Positions 49,055 through 59,790 are shown, counted from the stretch's first letter. The stretch: 64,000 nucleotides of DNA from Rhynchopus sp. YZ270_cl-10 (GCA_964035575.1 OZ037886.1:372001-436000), one strand, 5' to 3'. Made by a program: numbers and translations. Notes: generated by a model from the letters alone, not told the origin.

Positions 49055-51813
49055 TTATTTGGTTGGCGTAGTGACGTTTTTCTTCGCCCCCTTGTCTTTT
49101 TCCTTCTCCTTCTCCTTCTCCTTCTCCTTCTCCTTCTCCTTCTCCTTCTCCTTCTCCTTCTCCTTCTCCTTCTCCTTCTCCTTCTCCTTCTCCTTCTCCT
49201 TCTCCTTCTCCTTCTCCTTCTCCTTCTCCTTCTCCTTCTCCTTCTCCTTCTCCATTTCTTTCGCCTGCGCTTCCTCCATTTTTTTTGTTTCAAGTCTACG
49301 CTTTTGCGCTGCCTCTTCCTCTGGGGTCAGCTTCGGTGTTGGCGCAAGCAACACCTTCAGGGCACACAGCAAGATGAAGCCGATGCTGAAGATCTGTGGA
49401 TGCGGTGTCATTTGGGTTGTCATTTTGCTGACCACCTCACTGTGTGGACCCGGGGGCCGGCCAAACGGGTATATTTGAGAAAGTCTGACCTTGAAGTGGA
49501 AAAGCGGGATACACACATCACCGCTGCAGTGTCATGAACAACAGGAGAACATACCGCCACAGGCTGCAACGACACAACAATCCGAACAGCGAACGCAACC
49601 ACGTGGTAGAAGCGTTTGTTGTACTCGACAGACCCCAGCCTCTTCAGCAAGGAGTAGTTCCCCTGGATCGGCAGTCCAACATGCACGATGAACATTGCCA
49701 CTGTGTTTTTTTGTTTTTTGGCGAATATTCACAAAAAATAAGTGCAACATACCATAAACGTGGATGTACGGAAGCAGAATGGGAAGCACACCCCACACAC
49801 TGAAAACCACGAAAAACGCGCACAAGTACTCGACCTGATGTGATGGGGTTTTTTAAAAGGACATTTGATTGAAACACCCCCCTGAGCACAATTTTTGAAA
49901 ATGGGTTTCCTTTCGGTCCCAACCCACACACACACACACACACATTGGGGCCATATTCTGAGCAAGAATTACCCCTACTAGTTATCAAACACACACACAC
50001 ACACCAACCATTCTAAAGCTACACCCCATAATACACATACCGCAATAGGAATCAGCATGGGAAGGTTTTTGCTGATTTGCAGCATAGCCATCAAGAAGGA
50101 CGACGAGAACAGGGCAGGGATGTCACCACTGAAGGCCACTACGATGGTACCCACCAGCCACACGACGTGGATGCCGACCTGCACCATTTGCGAGCTGGCG
50201 AGGGTCCCTGACACACAGAACCACATCACCGCAGGCACCGTCCTCATCACCCACCCAAGGAACGGAACGAACACACCCTCAAACGCAATGAACAACACCT
50301 CCACGACGAGGTTCGCAAACTGTACACAATACTCCCACAACGCGACCAGCAAAAACCCGAACAGCGAGTACAGCGCGACACCCATGTTGTACACCTGCTC
50401 ATTTTTCTCTGCAGGACACCAGCCTTCTGCGTTCGTCGCACCGCAAGCAAACGTCATAACAACGTTAAGCACCACGGAAAGCGCGTCTCTCACAACCCTC
50501 CAGTACTTCACCAACTCTGGGAGGACGTATTCATTGACGAAGCCGTACAGCTCGACTGCCCAATGCGCGGATGCGTCGACCCATTTTAGAATCAAAATCG
50601 TCGTCGCCGTATGCCTCTCGGTATAGTGGTGAAGCGACTGGAGTGCGGACTGCACTTCCTTCGAATGGGCACAGTTGTATTCACTTTCACCATTCACATC
50701 AATTCCTTGCAGATGCGTGCTCAATGTAGTGTCAAATGCTGTCCCATTCAACTCACCTCTGATCGTCACATTGTGCAACGCATGCTGCATAAACGGATGC
50801 GCTACAAGAGATAACAAACACACTCCATTACACACCACCTCCACATCCTGCAACACCGTCCCCAAAAATGTGTCTCCCAAATACACCACCGGCTTGCATT
50901 TTGCGAATCCAGGGGTCGCTTGTATTTCTCCATCATTCAATTTTTCCTCCTTTTCCCCAACCTCAATGGTTCGCGCCTTCTTAGGAGTGACCAATGCCTC
51001 TGAGGAATCTGCCACAATCTGGATGTTGGAAACATAAGAATCGGAGACCACCTTGAGCGCAGCCCCGTCATAGTATTGAGACGTGTCTTCACAGGAGCCT
51101 TCTGTCGCAACCGCAGATCCTGTCGAAGGAGGAGGTGCACGCAGTATCACATCCCCAGGATGTTCTCCCATTCCCATTAGCACAATGTTTTTGCTGACAA
51201 CGACAGCCTCGGTGTAGGTCCCAGGGAAGATCCGAACCGACCCTCCTTCCTTAACAGAGTCAACACCATCCTGCACTGTCCTGCACGCATGAAAATGAGC
51301 GGGGTCTTGGGAAACAATCACGTTTTGTCCCATGGTTGCTGTGCTAACAGAGGAAAGGAGGGATAATACGCAGATTAGCGTGATGGTGATGAGGCAGTCT
51401 AGCATGAAAGAAGGGCGGGTGGTCCAGCGGACGGTGAGGAAGAGGATGAAGAGGGAGGGGCAGATGACGGCAGCTCCTTTCCATTCTGCGATCACGTAGA
51501 CGACGACGGCACCGAAGGTGAAGCAGAGGAGAAAAAAGCACCAATACAACGCGCGAATAAAGAATTTGAAATAAGACCGCTTTTTTGCAGTTTTTTCTGT
51601 TTCTCCTTTTGCCGTCTTTGTACTCCTGGTGGCGGTAGTGGCGGTGGTGGTGCGTGCACCAGAAGGTGAAGAAGGAGGTGTAGAATAGAACGGTGACGTC
51701 GGCGCGGTAAACTTCAACAAACACAACACCCGAACCACCAACGGAGCGACCACTGCAGCAAAGAAAAGTGGCTGCTCCAGGATAGCTGCGATCACAACAG
51801 ACATATCCCACAT
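49055..51813 (-). CDS. Polytopic membrane protein with lumenal beta-helix, four exons
   Basis: Exons 50041-51813, 49753-49834, 49555-49700 and 49055-49489. All three donors are GTATGT, the acceptors are CATCAG, CACAG and TTCAAG, and every junction is in frame; total 811 residues. About four N-terminal hydrophobic spans come first. Residues about 160-370 then look like a pectin-lyase right-handed beta-helix (TVQDGVDSVKEGGSVRIFPG, TYTEAVVVSKNIVLMGMGEH). At least six further spans follow (YSLFGFLLVALWEYCVQF, AVMWFCVSGTLASS, VEYLCAFFVVFSVWGVLPIL). Exons 2-3 have a TLC/TRAM-like feel (GLPIQGNYSLLKRLG, FYHVVAFAVRIVVSL), which is tentative. The C-terminus is a (KE)n run and KGAKKNVTTPTK. Possibly an ER or surface membrane protein; function unknown. 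The last intron is only 65 bp. Confidence 0.75.
49097..49252. repeat. CTCCTT hexamer repeat encoding Lys-Glu
   Basis: About 26 copies of a 6-bp unit in the last exon of the membrane protein, read on the minus strand as (Lys-Glu)n; expected to form a single charged helix and to vary in length between alleles. The + strand frame (Ser-Phe)n is a mirror. Confidence 0.9.
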
Positions 51814-51995
51814 TTTCCCCCCCTCTTTTGTAACAACCCTTCACCCCCTATACCCCAATGGGGATGAGAGGGTTTTTTGGGGGTCCCTGTGAGGTGAGGG
51901 GATTGATTAATCGTTTGTTAAATGAAAAATTTGGTTGGTTCTCTCTGTTTTGCTCCGCGAGGTGAGGGGAAGTGGGAAAAAGAAGGTGAAGATTG

Positions 51996-52048
51996 CAAAA
52001 CTGTGGCAACCGAGGCTACACTACTCCAACAATATATCAAGGAAAAAG
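51996..52048 (-). repeat. Dispersed repeat K, copy 3 (inverted)
   Basis: Read on the minus strand: ATATTGTTGGAGTAGTGTAG, then CCTCGGTTGCCACAG, then TTGCAATCTTCACC. Closest to copy 1, including the CTCGGT/GCCACAG middle. Confidence 0.55.
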
Positions 52049-52287
52049 TGAAAGGGTGAGGGGGGGACGCCTATTTTTTTGACCATCTCCGTTGTGAACT
52101 GTAACGACCATATCAGGAGGTCTTTTTTGTTTTTCTCATGGTCGTGTGGGGGGTGTACAATAGAAGGAAAAAAAAAAAAAACGCCTCTGGGACGCAGGCA
52201 GCGGACACTCCGGTGGGTTTATCGAAAAAGAATTTTTTTTTGAAGATGAATGTATCTGTCTTTTTGTGTATGGCAAATCATGAATGT

Positions 52288-52348
52288 GGTTTTTTTTTTG
52301 AAAACTTGGTTGTATTAGTGTTGACACCCGAGGATGAACTCCACTAAT
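52288..52348 (+). repeat. Motif L, copy 1
   Basis: TTTTTTTTGAAAACTTGGTT, then ATTAGTGTTGACACCCGAGG, then TGAACTCCACTA. A second copy lies at 61458-61512, there only a few bases after a K copy. Confidence 0.5.
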
Positions 52349-52385
52349 ATTTTTTTTTTGAAAATCTGATAATGGTCAGCCACAT

Positions 52386-52440
52386 CAAAGATGAACCTAA
52401 GCCCAGTGCGCTTAGCTTAGGGCCACCTTGATAAGAAAAG
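52386..52440. ncRNA. Hairpin motif J, copy 2
   Basis: AAGATGAACCTAAGCCCAGT and GCGCTTAGCTTAGGGCCACC, then TTGATAAG. The stem CCTAAGC/GCTTAGG is retained with a different loop from the EngA-intron copy. Confidence 0.35.
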
Positions 52441-53116
52441 AAGATGTCATCTTAAAAGCTCCGCTTCTGAGCAGCTATTTGACCATATTAGCCCCAAGCA
52501 TTTCATACGAAACAAAAAAAACAAATGTTTTACAAAAATGTGGGGTGGGGGAATGCCCTGTGTACTGTTTGTGTATTGTTGTTGTATCGACCATACCCCA
52601 CTAAAGGTGGGCTATGTACTCAATGACACCCTTTTTTTTTTTTTGAAAAGGTCAAGGATACTTACAGATGACACAGTTTTTCCTTGCAGAAAGAAGGCAA
52701 AAAATAAGACACTCTCGCATCGCCTTTTCGAAACCAACAACAAAATCAACGTGAATTCAGAAGTACCTTTGGGATTCTTGAATATTTTTTTTTATTCAAG
52801 GGGGTGTGTGGGGACTTTGGTCGTGGGCCAGCAATTCCACGTAGAGAGGGGTAAGGGGAAAATGAAGGGATGTACACAGCGGTGAAGTAAATAATTTGAT
52901 TTTTGTGGTTTTATGTCTGGTTTTATCGTTGTAATCCAACAGTGGGGGAAACTATAGGTAAAAAAAAGCCACAATTCAATTTTTTTACTTCATCCGTCAA
53001 TGTGTGATTGCTCCCCCCATTAGGGTTTCAAAAGCGGTTGAATCAGCTATCAACAAAAGCAAACAAAAAGACTGAGGTTACACACGTGGGTCCCCATTCA
53101 CACAGGGGGGCGTCAA

Positions 53117-53234
53117 TAATGGTGGCAGTATTGTGATGGGAGCCCATTGGAATACGCAAAATACATCAAAATACATGTATTGTGATGTATTTTGCGTATT
53201 CCAATAGGCTCCCATCACAATACTGCCACCATTA
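53117..53234. mobile_element. 118-bp palindromic hAT-like MITE
   Basis: A near-perfect hairpin starting TAATGGTGGCAGTATTGTGA and ending with its complement, loop AAATACATGTATTG. It is flanked by an 8-bp duplication GGCGTCAA (53109-53116 and 53235-53242), as hAT elements make. No coding capacity. Confidence 0.85.
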
Positions 53235-53445
53235 GGCGTCAAGACCACCCGAAAAAATTGAATCGATATTTGTCAAGGTGAAAAAATTATTGTTTTCTTC
53301 TTTTTCAAATATGAAATGTACTTCATTACGAGAGAACTTCACGGGGGGGACATAAACAGGGTGCCGAATGAACTCGGCTTGCAGAGCGGTCGAAATACAG
53401 TGAAAGTTGTGCAAACAACGCCTGGGGAAACAAAACAAAAAGTCG

Positions 53446-53485
53446 TAAGATGACCTAAGCCACAGTGTGCTTAGTCACTTTAAAC
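53446..53485. ncRNA. Hairpin motif J, copy 3
   Basis: TAAGATGACCTAAGCC and GTGCTTAGTCACTTTAAA; stem CTAAGC/GCTTAG. Shares the AAGATGA start and the TTAGTCACYTT end with the EngA-intron copy. Confidence 0.35.
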
Positions 53486-53996
53486 GTGAACGACGCAAAG
53501 GAGTGTGGGTCTCACTACCTCTTAGATAAATACGTTAGATATATGGGTTGTTTCCCTTTTCCTAAAGAAGAACGGTGAATTTCACCGCTTCCATAAACCA
53601 CACCCCTCAAAAAGAGAGGGTAAAATGTAAAGTTTTGGTAAGATGAACCTAAGCCTCACAAAAAAGATAAGGTGTGATGCATCCCAGCTAAAACAAAAAA
53701 AAAAAGAAAAGTAGTCCGGTATTGTACTTTCGCACTGCCGGGGGGAAAAAAAGAGAATTGAGCCAACAATCTTGCAAAAAAAAAAATAAGAAAAGAAAAG
53801 AGAAAAAGGGGGAAAAGAGAGAGAGAGAGAGGAGAGGTATGTTAAGATACTCCTGAAGCACACCTTTTAAAAAAGGCGTGAAATCAGACCACTCGCTTTT
53901 CCGTGTTGTGAAAATCGTTGCAACAAAATAACTGCTCAAACAAGAACACAGAAAAAAAATCCCCCTTTTTTTGTCTCTCTCTCCACACCTTCCTCA

Positions 53997-56378
53997 TCAG
54001 AGCTTGGCTTTCTTGACTCTGGGGGTCATGGATTTGATGAGACCCTTTGGTGCTTCTCCGCGGAGCTTCATGAAGGGAAGGTCGAGGTGGGGGCGGAGGT
54101 GTTCGAAGTATCCTTCGAAGGGGCCTGTGTGGTTGAGAGGGGAGTCGCGGGCGTGCTTGTAGAGTTCTTCGTAGACATTGCCGTCGTAGCGTCCGATGGC
54201 GGAGTTGAGGATGCGGTCGGGGATGTCGAATGCGTCGACCAGCGTGACTGCCTCGGGGCGCAGCTCGTTCAACACCTGTGCAACACATTCCTCTGCAAAT
54301 TCTGCGTCCCGAGCATCCACAATACCACCCCACCCATTCCCCTCAACGACCTGCGTCAGTCCATACATAGCACAGACAGACCCAAGTGCCTTCCTCACCT
54401 TCTCATCCTTCGTCGCCTCAACCGTCTCCATAAACTTCACAAACATAAAGTAATAGCAATGCCGTTCCGCAGCCTGGACCAAGCTAAGACTGCTGGACTG
54501 CCAGGCCTCGTCTTGGGTCAGACCTCTTGCGATGTGGTCGGCAACGATGCGGTCGGCACGAAGCAGACTGATCACCGCACGCTGCTGGAGAAGCTTCTTG
54601 AGGTTGTCCAGGGTTCTGAAGGAGGCTGCGTTCTTGGCGGTGGGCTTGGACGTGAGCGGGTCGTAGTTGGGGTTGGAGAAGGGGGCGAGGTACTGCATCA
54701 TGCCGGAGAGGGTTCCGCCACGACGCGCTGAGGCAAGCGATTTGACGAGGAAGCGGGCGGTCTGGAGGAGCATCACAACAAGGTCGCCTTCGGCAGTCGC
54801 CTGCCAGACGTAGTCGGACCATGTCCCGGCAATGCCAGAGGCAAGGACGTAGCCGTGCCCGCCACAGCATTTCCTGCAGTCCTCCATGGCGTCGGCAGCA
54901 AGGCGGCAGCACAGGCCCTTCAGGCCCGCAGCGCTTGCGTGGATTTCAGGCAGGTCGGTGCCTTCGTCCTTCTCGCCAGACTTGTCGTCGTCGTCGTCGT
55001 CCTCGTCGAAGCCGACTTTCCAAAGCCCCTTGCTCAGCTGGGTGAAGCGCATCATCATCCAGCGGGAGGAGAACTGAATCGCGTACGCAAGTGCCGTGTT
55101 CTTCATGAGGCGGTAGTTCTGCATTTGGTAGTCAATGATCTGACGCTCGTTGGATTGGTACGTCTGCGTCGTGTCCGTGTTGACAAAGCCCTGCTTGCGG
55201 ACCGCGCTGTAGCGCACCGCAGTGGTGCACGCCATGGCAAGCTTTCCACCAGAAATGCCAATCATGTTGGCGCGGGCAGTGAGCATTGTCATGTACTGCA
55301 TGCGTTCAATCGATTTGGGGTCCTGCCCGACCTTCGCCTTGTTCTTCACGTACTCCCCCTCCGCTGTCACAAAGGACTTCTTAGCAAGCATATGCACTCT
55401 GGGCACGGCGACGTGAGAGAATCTGATGTAGCCGCAGTCAATCCCGTTGTCGCCAAGCTTGTTCCCGCAGTCACCGATTTCAATGCCGGGGAGGGGTTTG
55501 TGGTTTTCATCACGGAGCTGGACGAAGAAGACGTGCACTCCAAGGCAGACACCCTTGAGGATGAGCTGCGCGTACACGACTGCGTGGGTTGCGGCAAGCC
55601 CGGCACCGGAGTTCCAGAACTTCATGGACTGGAGGGTTGGGGTGTGCAGGACGAAGTGCTGCTTCTCTGTGTCATACGTTGCTGTCGTTTGGAGACCACG
55701 CACGTTGCTTCCGTGGCCAAGCTCGGTCTGCGCGTAGACTCCGACAATCTGAAACTTCATCACCCTCGGCAACCACTGCAGCTGCTGCGCTGTGTTCGTC
55801 TGTGCCACCAACGTAGGCAAAAACAGCCCCATATGGGTCGTCAAGGGCCCGCTGTTCATGCTGCACGAACTCATCCACGCAGTTTCCTCCGGCGACGGAC
55901 GGTACCCCTTTCCGGTAAAGGATTTGTGAATCCCGATGAAATCACGGAAATGCGCGGACATACACTCTTCTCTGCTCATGTTGTATTTAGCGAGCATGGG
56001 GAGACCCCACTTCTTTGACGGTGCAAGCACGAAACGTCTCTTCGTCACATTCTCTGCGCCGCCGTAGATGGCTTCGGTCATAGACGCGACTGCGAAGGAG
56101 GCCTTCTGACGTTCTTCAGGAAGGATATGGGCGGTACCACCACTGTTCCACGACCCAGTGTCGCTTGGGACCAGCTCCGACATATCCTTCTCAAGGGTGT
56201 ATCTCGTGGGCTCGTCTTTCTCCTCAGCAGGGGTCGGTGGTGGAGTGCTCGGAGGAACCGGAGGTGCAGAAGGCGCCACAGGAGCAGAGCCGGTCGGAAG
56301 ATTCACAGAAACAGACCCATCGTTGCCAAAGCTGAACGTAACCGGCTGGCCGCCAGCAATGTGCACACGGCTTGTCAT
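53997..56378 (-). CDS. Acyl-CoA oxidase, peroxisomal/glycosomal
   Basis: 793 residues from the ATG at 56378 (MTSRVHIAGG). By family it oxidises fatty acyl-CoA to trans-2-enoyl-CoA with FAD, passing electrons to oxygen: the first step of peroxisomal beta-oxidation. Visible: a Pro-rich N-terminal insert (about 30-55), the acyl-CoA/FAD-binding core (VYAQTELGHGSNVRGLQTTA, FWNSGAGLAATHAVVYAQL), SAVRKQGF in the middle domain, CCGGHGYVLASGI, and ATAEGDLVVMLLQTARFLVK holding the catalytic Glu position. An acidic run (DEDDDDDDK) sits in a loop. The C-terminus VKKAKL ends in AKL, a PTS1 import signal. At 793 residues it is longer than typical (about 660-700). Single exon; neighbours give no operon-like logic. 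Confidence 0.93.
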   Translation of the reverse strand: MTSRVHIAGGQPVTFSFGNDGSVSVNLPTGSAPVAPSAPPVPPSTPPPTPAEEKDEPTRYTLEKDMSELVPSDTGSWNSGGTAHILPEERQKASFAVASMTEAIYGGAENVTKRRFVLAPSKKWGLPMLAKYNMSREECMSAHFRDFIGIHKSFTGKGYRPSPEETAWMSSCSMNSGPLTTHMGLFLPTLVAQTNTAQQLQWLPRVMKFQIVGVYAQTELGHGSNVRGLQTTATYDTEKQHFVLHTPTLQSMKFWNSGAGLAATHAVVYAQLILKGVCLGVHVFFVQLRDENHKPLPGIEIGDCGNKLGDNGIDCGYIRFSHVAVPRVHMLAKKSFVTAEGEYVKNKAKVGQDPKSIERMQYMTMLTARANMIGISGGKLAMACTTAVRYSAVRKQGFVNTDTTQTYQSNERQIIDYQMQNYRLMKNTALAYAIQFSSRWMMMRFTQLSKGLWKVGFDEDDDDDDKSGEKDEGTDLPEIHASAAGLKGLCCRLAADAMEDCRKCCGGHGYVLASGIAGTWSDYVWQATAEGDLVVMLLQTARFLVKSLASARRGGTLSGMMQYLAPFSNPNYDPLTSKPTAKNAASFRTLDNLKKLLQQRAVISLLRADRIVADHIARGLTQDEAWQSSSLSLVQAAERHCYYFMFVKFMETVEATKDEKVRKALGSVCAMYGLTQVVEGNGWGGIVDARDAEFAEECVAQVLNELRPEAVTLVDAFDIPDRILNSAIGRYDGNVYEELYKHARDSPLNHTGPFEGYFEHLRPHLDLPFMKLRGEAPKGLIKSMTPRVKKAKL

Positions 56379-56845
56379 ATGGTCAAAAGATGAGAAAATA
56401 AGAGGTTTTTTTTTCCTGTGGATAGTTTTGGGGGAAATTTTTGGGGGAAAAAGGAGAAGTTGAAAAAGTGCAAACACCTCACCATTCATGGACGTCTGGG
56501 GGTTTATCAAAACCCCCCAAGAGAAGCGCTTCATTGGCATTCACACAGTCAGGGGAGGTTGCATGCAGGTACATACGCACTGTCTCAACTACAAAGTTGA
56601 AATACAAAACCCCTCTCGTGAACAGTGTACCTTGTACCCCCCCCCCAAACCATGCAGTCCTACATCCATTTCGAGGTTAACATATGGGGGGGGAAAATGA
56701 GAGGGAGAGGGGGAAGTCCTATTTTTTTTTTTTTTTCTTTTGTGTCTTGTCAAAAAAGAGAAATCCCGGAGGCAAAAAAAAAGGGAAAGGAAAGGTGTGA
56801 GTGTTGTAGAATTCCTTAAAGGGGGGCGTTAAAGAGAGGGAAATA

Positions 56846-56848
<3 letters not shown>

Positions 56849-56926
<78 letters not shown>
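56849..56926. repeat. (GA)n microsatellite
   Basis: About 39 GA dinucleotides. Same unit as at 33071-33155 but with unrelated flanks. Confidence 0.95.
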
Positions 56927-56931
<5 letters not shown>

Positions 56932-57534
56932 AACTTTTTTTCTTTTTTTTTTTTGTGAAAAGCTCAGAATCATTATTTCATTTGAAAATATTCACAGAAA
57001 GGATGGTCCAGCTTTCCCACTAAGAGAGCTCTTCCCACCAAGGAGCAAAGGAAAAAAAAAAAAAAAAAAAAGATATAAAAAAAAAAAACTCTCCCTAAAT
57101 AGGTTGTTATTTGCTGTAGTTTTCCCTGAGGAAAGTGCTTTATTTTGTTGATGGTTAAAGGGAGAACACACAACTACTCTTGCCTGGTTGATGGTACAAA
57201 AAAAGAAGAAAAAAAATACAGCTCTGGGACGTATTTAAAATTTTCGGGTAGCGACGTTCCGTGGGTAATCGAACCTCCTCCCTCCCCCGAAATTTGAGGC
57301 TTTGTTTGAAAGGACAGAAAAGGTGTTGGTCCTGGAACCCCCAAAAAAAAAGGTATGGTTGGTGTGGCTGAAGGGGGGTGTTTGAAAATGTTTTTTGTAT
57401 GTTTTGAAAGTGCTTTGTGCTCTGTTTAATTTTGCTTGATAGTTTTGTAGACGTGGGGTTGGAGAGGAAGGGCGCGTTACTTTGTATGAGATTACGACTT
57501 ATCCTCTTTCTCAGCCACTGTCATTCATCGTGGC

Positions 57535-57636
57535 TGAAGGGGGGGTGATTCGCACTTCTTGCGCACTTTTTTCACCCCAAACCAAAAAAATTCGAGGGTT
57601 CGCACTTTTTGCGCGCCCCCATTCAGCCACACCAAT
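57535..57636 (+). repeat. Dispersed repeat G, copy 2
   Basis: GGTGATTCGCACTTCTTGCG, CACTTTTTTCACCCC, TTCGCACTTTTTGCGCGCC and CCCATTCAGCCACA in the order of copy 1. Confidence 0.5.
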
Positions 57637-58076
57637 GTTTGTCTCTCTTTCTTGATAGTTCTTGTCTTACATTGATGCATCCACACCAATTTTTTTTAAA
57701 AAAATACGACAGCTTTGCTGAGAAACAAAACAGCGCTCAAAGTTCCAAAAAAAAGGAGGGGGGGAAAAAAAAAAAAAGAAAAAAAATCATCTGAGGGGAT
57801 GCAATTCGATTTGGTGGGAAACTGACCCTCCCCCCAGTGAGTCCCCCCCCCCACTCTACTCTCTTGAGGAAAGGAAAGAATATGAAAATTTTGGGGGGGG
57901 GGGGGAAATGTGACTCGAACACAAAACCCTTTCGTGATAGTGTACCTTGGTACATGAAAAAAAGTAAAATAAAACACTAGAAAAAGTCAGAGAAAAAAGA
58001 AAACGGCGTGAAGACGGTGCAAGAAAAAAAAAGGGGGAAGAGATAGAGAAACGTATGGCACACATCACGCCGCAAA

Positions 58077-58125
58077 AGAAAGCTGCTGCTGTTAAAAAAG
58101 CTCGTAGTTGGATCCAGAGAGCTCG
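58077..58125 (+). ncRNA. SSU rRNA-like fragment
   Basis: AGAAAGCTGCTGCTGTTAAA followed by AAAGCTCGTAGTTGGATCC matches the universally conserved SSU rRNA segment just before the V4 region (eukaryotic consensus ...GTTAAAAAGCTCGTAGTTGGA). The conserved sequence expected upstream (CCGCGGTAATTCC) is absent, so this is a short relic, not a gene. The sequence after it (GAGAGCTCGGGTTGTAAGG) may belong to the V4 arm. Confidence 0.6.
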
Positions 58126-58965
58126 GGTTGTAAGGTGGCCACGATTTTTCGTGATGGCGAATTGCCATATCACAGCACCCTCCCCACCGGTAGGTCGTCC
58201 CAAAGAGGGGAGAAAAGGGGACACAACAATACGAACACAAATCTATCTCGTGAGGCTCGCTGGTTGCTCTGTATGTGTTTTTATTGTTGTATTTGGCAAA
58301 ATCGCCCTCAAAAAAGAGGCGGTGTTCTTGACTATAATATTTTCCCTTTTTTTCCCAGGTATGTTTTTAATGGTTCTTGAGTGGGTACAGCCCAGGCCTG
58401 AACCGTGACGGGCCTATTTTCCGGGTTTTTTCGGCTGGGGACCGGTTTTTTTCCCGCCCTTTTCGCGTCTTTTTTGTGTGCTTTTCGTGCCCTTTTTCGG
58501 GATTTTTTTGCGCTTTGCGCCCGCCTCCATGACAAATTTGGGAAGCGCTGTGAAAATTTGACCCAATTGAACACAATCTGGGCCATATTTGGGTGATGGG
58601 TGGAGGGATTTTTAGACAAAGCTGATATGGGCTGGCCCCTTGCTCATACGCAGCGCAAAATCGTCCTCACGGATAGTGTGAAGAATGGCGGAGGGGGTAC
58701 TTGTGCCTCGACGAGGGTGATGGAGGGCTCCAGGTTGGCTAGGGCTGCAGTAATCCTCCTAAAGTGGCGTTTGCCCACCTCACTTTGTGGTCTCTCGGAA
58801 AAACTACCACTGTTTTCTGTATTAGTTTCAGAGATTTCTTTATCGAGGCAGACTTGAAAGAAAATGAACCATTGGTTCGTGCACCGCCTCAGCGAAGTGT
58901 GGTCCATGAGATAATTTTCGGCGCTGCTGACCAGGGAAGACATTGGGAACAGAGGGACTGTATTT

Positions 58966-59135
58966 TTTTTGCGGAGCAAAAAAATAAAAAAAAAATGGCG
59001 CCGCAGGCAAAAAAAATTTTAGGGCACGGTGTAAAAATCTAGCTTTTTACACCACAGAGTCACTCAACGAACCCTTTTTTGCGGAGCAAAAAATGAAAAA
59101 TGGCGCCGCAGGCAAAAAAAAATTGAGGTACAGCC
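58966..59135. repeat. Dispersed repeat F, copy 1
   Basis: Two units of GCGGAGCAAAAAA ... ATGGCGCCGCAGGCAAAAA separated by GGTGTAAAAATCTAGC, then TTTTTACACCACAGAGTCAC. A second copy lies at 63227-63385. The neighbouring 58380-58960 and 59136-59790 hold no supported gene. Confidence 0.55.
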
Positions 59136-59790
59136 TGGATGGTGCGGTCAGCAACCCATTTCCCCAAGGTACTCCCGTTCAACCACAGGGGGACTTGGTG
59201 GGGGGGAGCGTTCTGGATTCGGCACCCCTCCCCCCCTTTTTTTCCCCTCCCCCAAAAACTGGTTATTTTGCACGAGCGGTCTCATCCAGACACGTGGTAT
59301 TTTTTCTCGGGCTCCTCTGAGCCCCTGTGAACCCCTAAAACGCAGTAGAGACGGCGGGAAAAAAAGTGCGGGAAAAAAATTTATTTTTCCAAATCTGGGG
59401 ACGGGGACCGGATTTAGAAACAGGCCTGGTACAGCCATTTACTTTTTTTTTTTGGTAGGAAATGGAGGTAAAACCATTGTTAGAAAATTTTATAAAACTG
59501 TTTTTTGATTTTTTTTTTTTTTTTTTTTTGAAAGACAGGGGAAAGGGGGGGGGAACGACGGGAGGAGAGATAGAGAAAAATAATCGATTTGGCAAGATCA
59601 TATAATGCCCCACTGCTTCGTCTGATTGTTACTATTTCGGTTAACTTTTTTTCAAGACTGGATGTATCTGTATAGATCATCCTTGTATTTCCTCTTCTCC
59701 GATTTGAAACTTTTTGGTTTTTTGTTTTTTGCTTTGTTTTTGTTTTGTTTTGTTTTTTGGTGTCGCGTTTGTTTTTGTTTTTGTTTTTTT

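Larger units (their letters stand above)
51814..53996. other. Intergenic, repeats only
   Basis: 2.2 kb without a supported gene. Contents noted separately: repeat K copy 3, motif L, two J hairpins and a palindromic hAT-like MITE. Confidence 0.5.
56379..58076. other. Gene-free, homopolymer-rich stretch
   Basis: No supported gene. It contains repeats H (56598, 57918), G (57535), a (GA)n tract and many A/T and G homopolymers. Confidence 0.5.

Noticed and set aside
49034-49537. Poly-Leu / poly-Phe-Ser / poly-Arg frames
   Set aside because: Other frames of the Lys-Glu hexamer repeat; only the minus-strand KE frame joins upstream exons in phase.
58600-58980. 111-residue minus-strand frame as a gene
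   Set aside because: No recognisable motif, an isolated position, bordered by repeats F and homopolymers; too weak to list.
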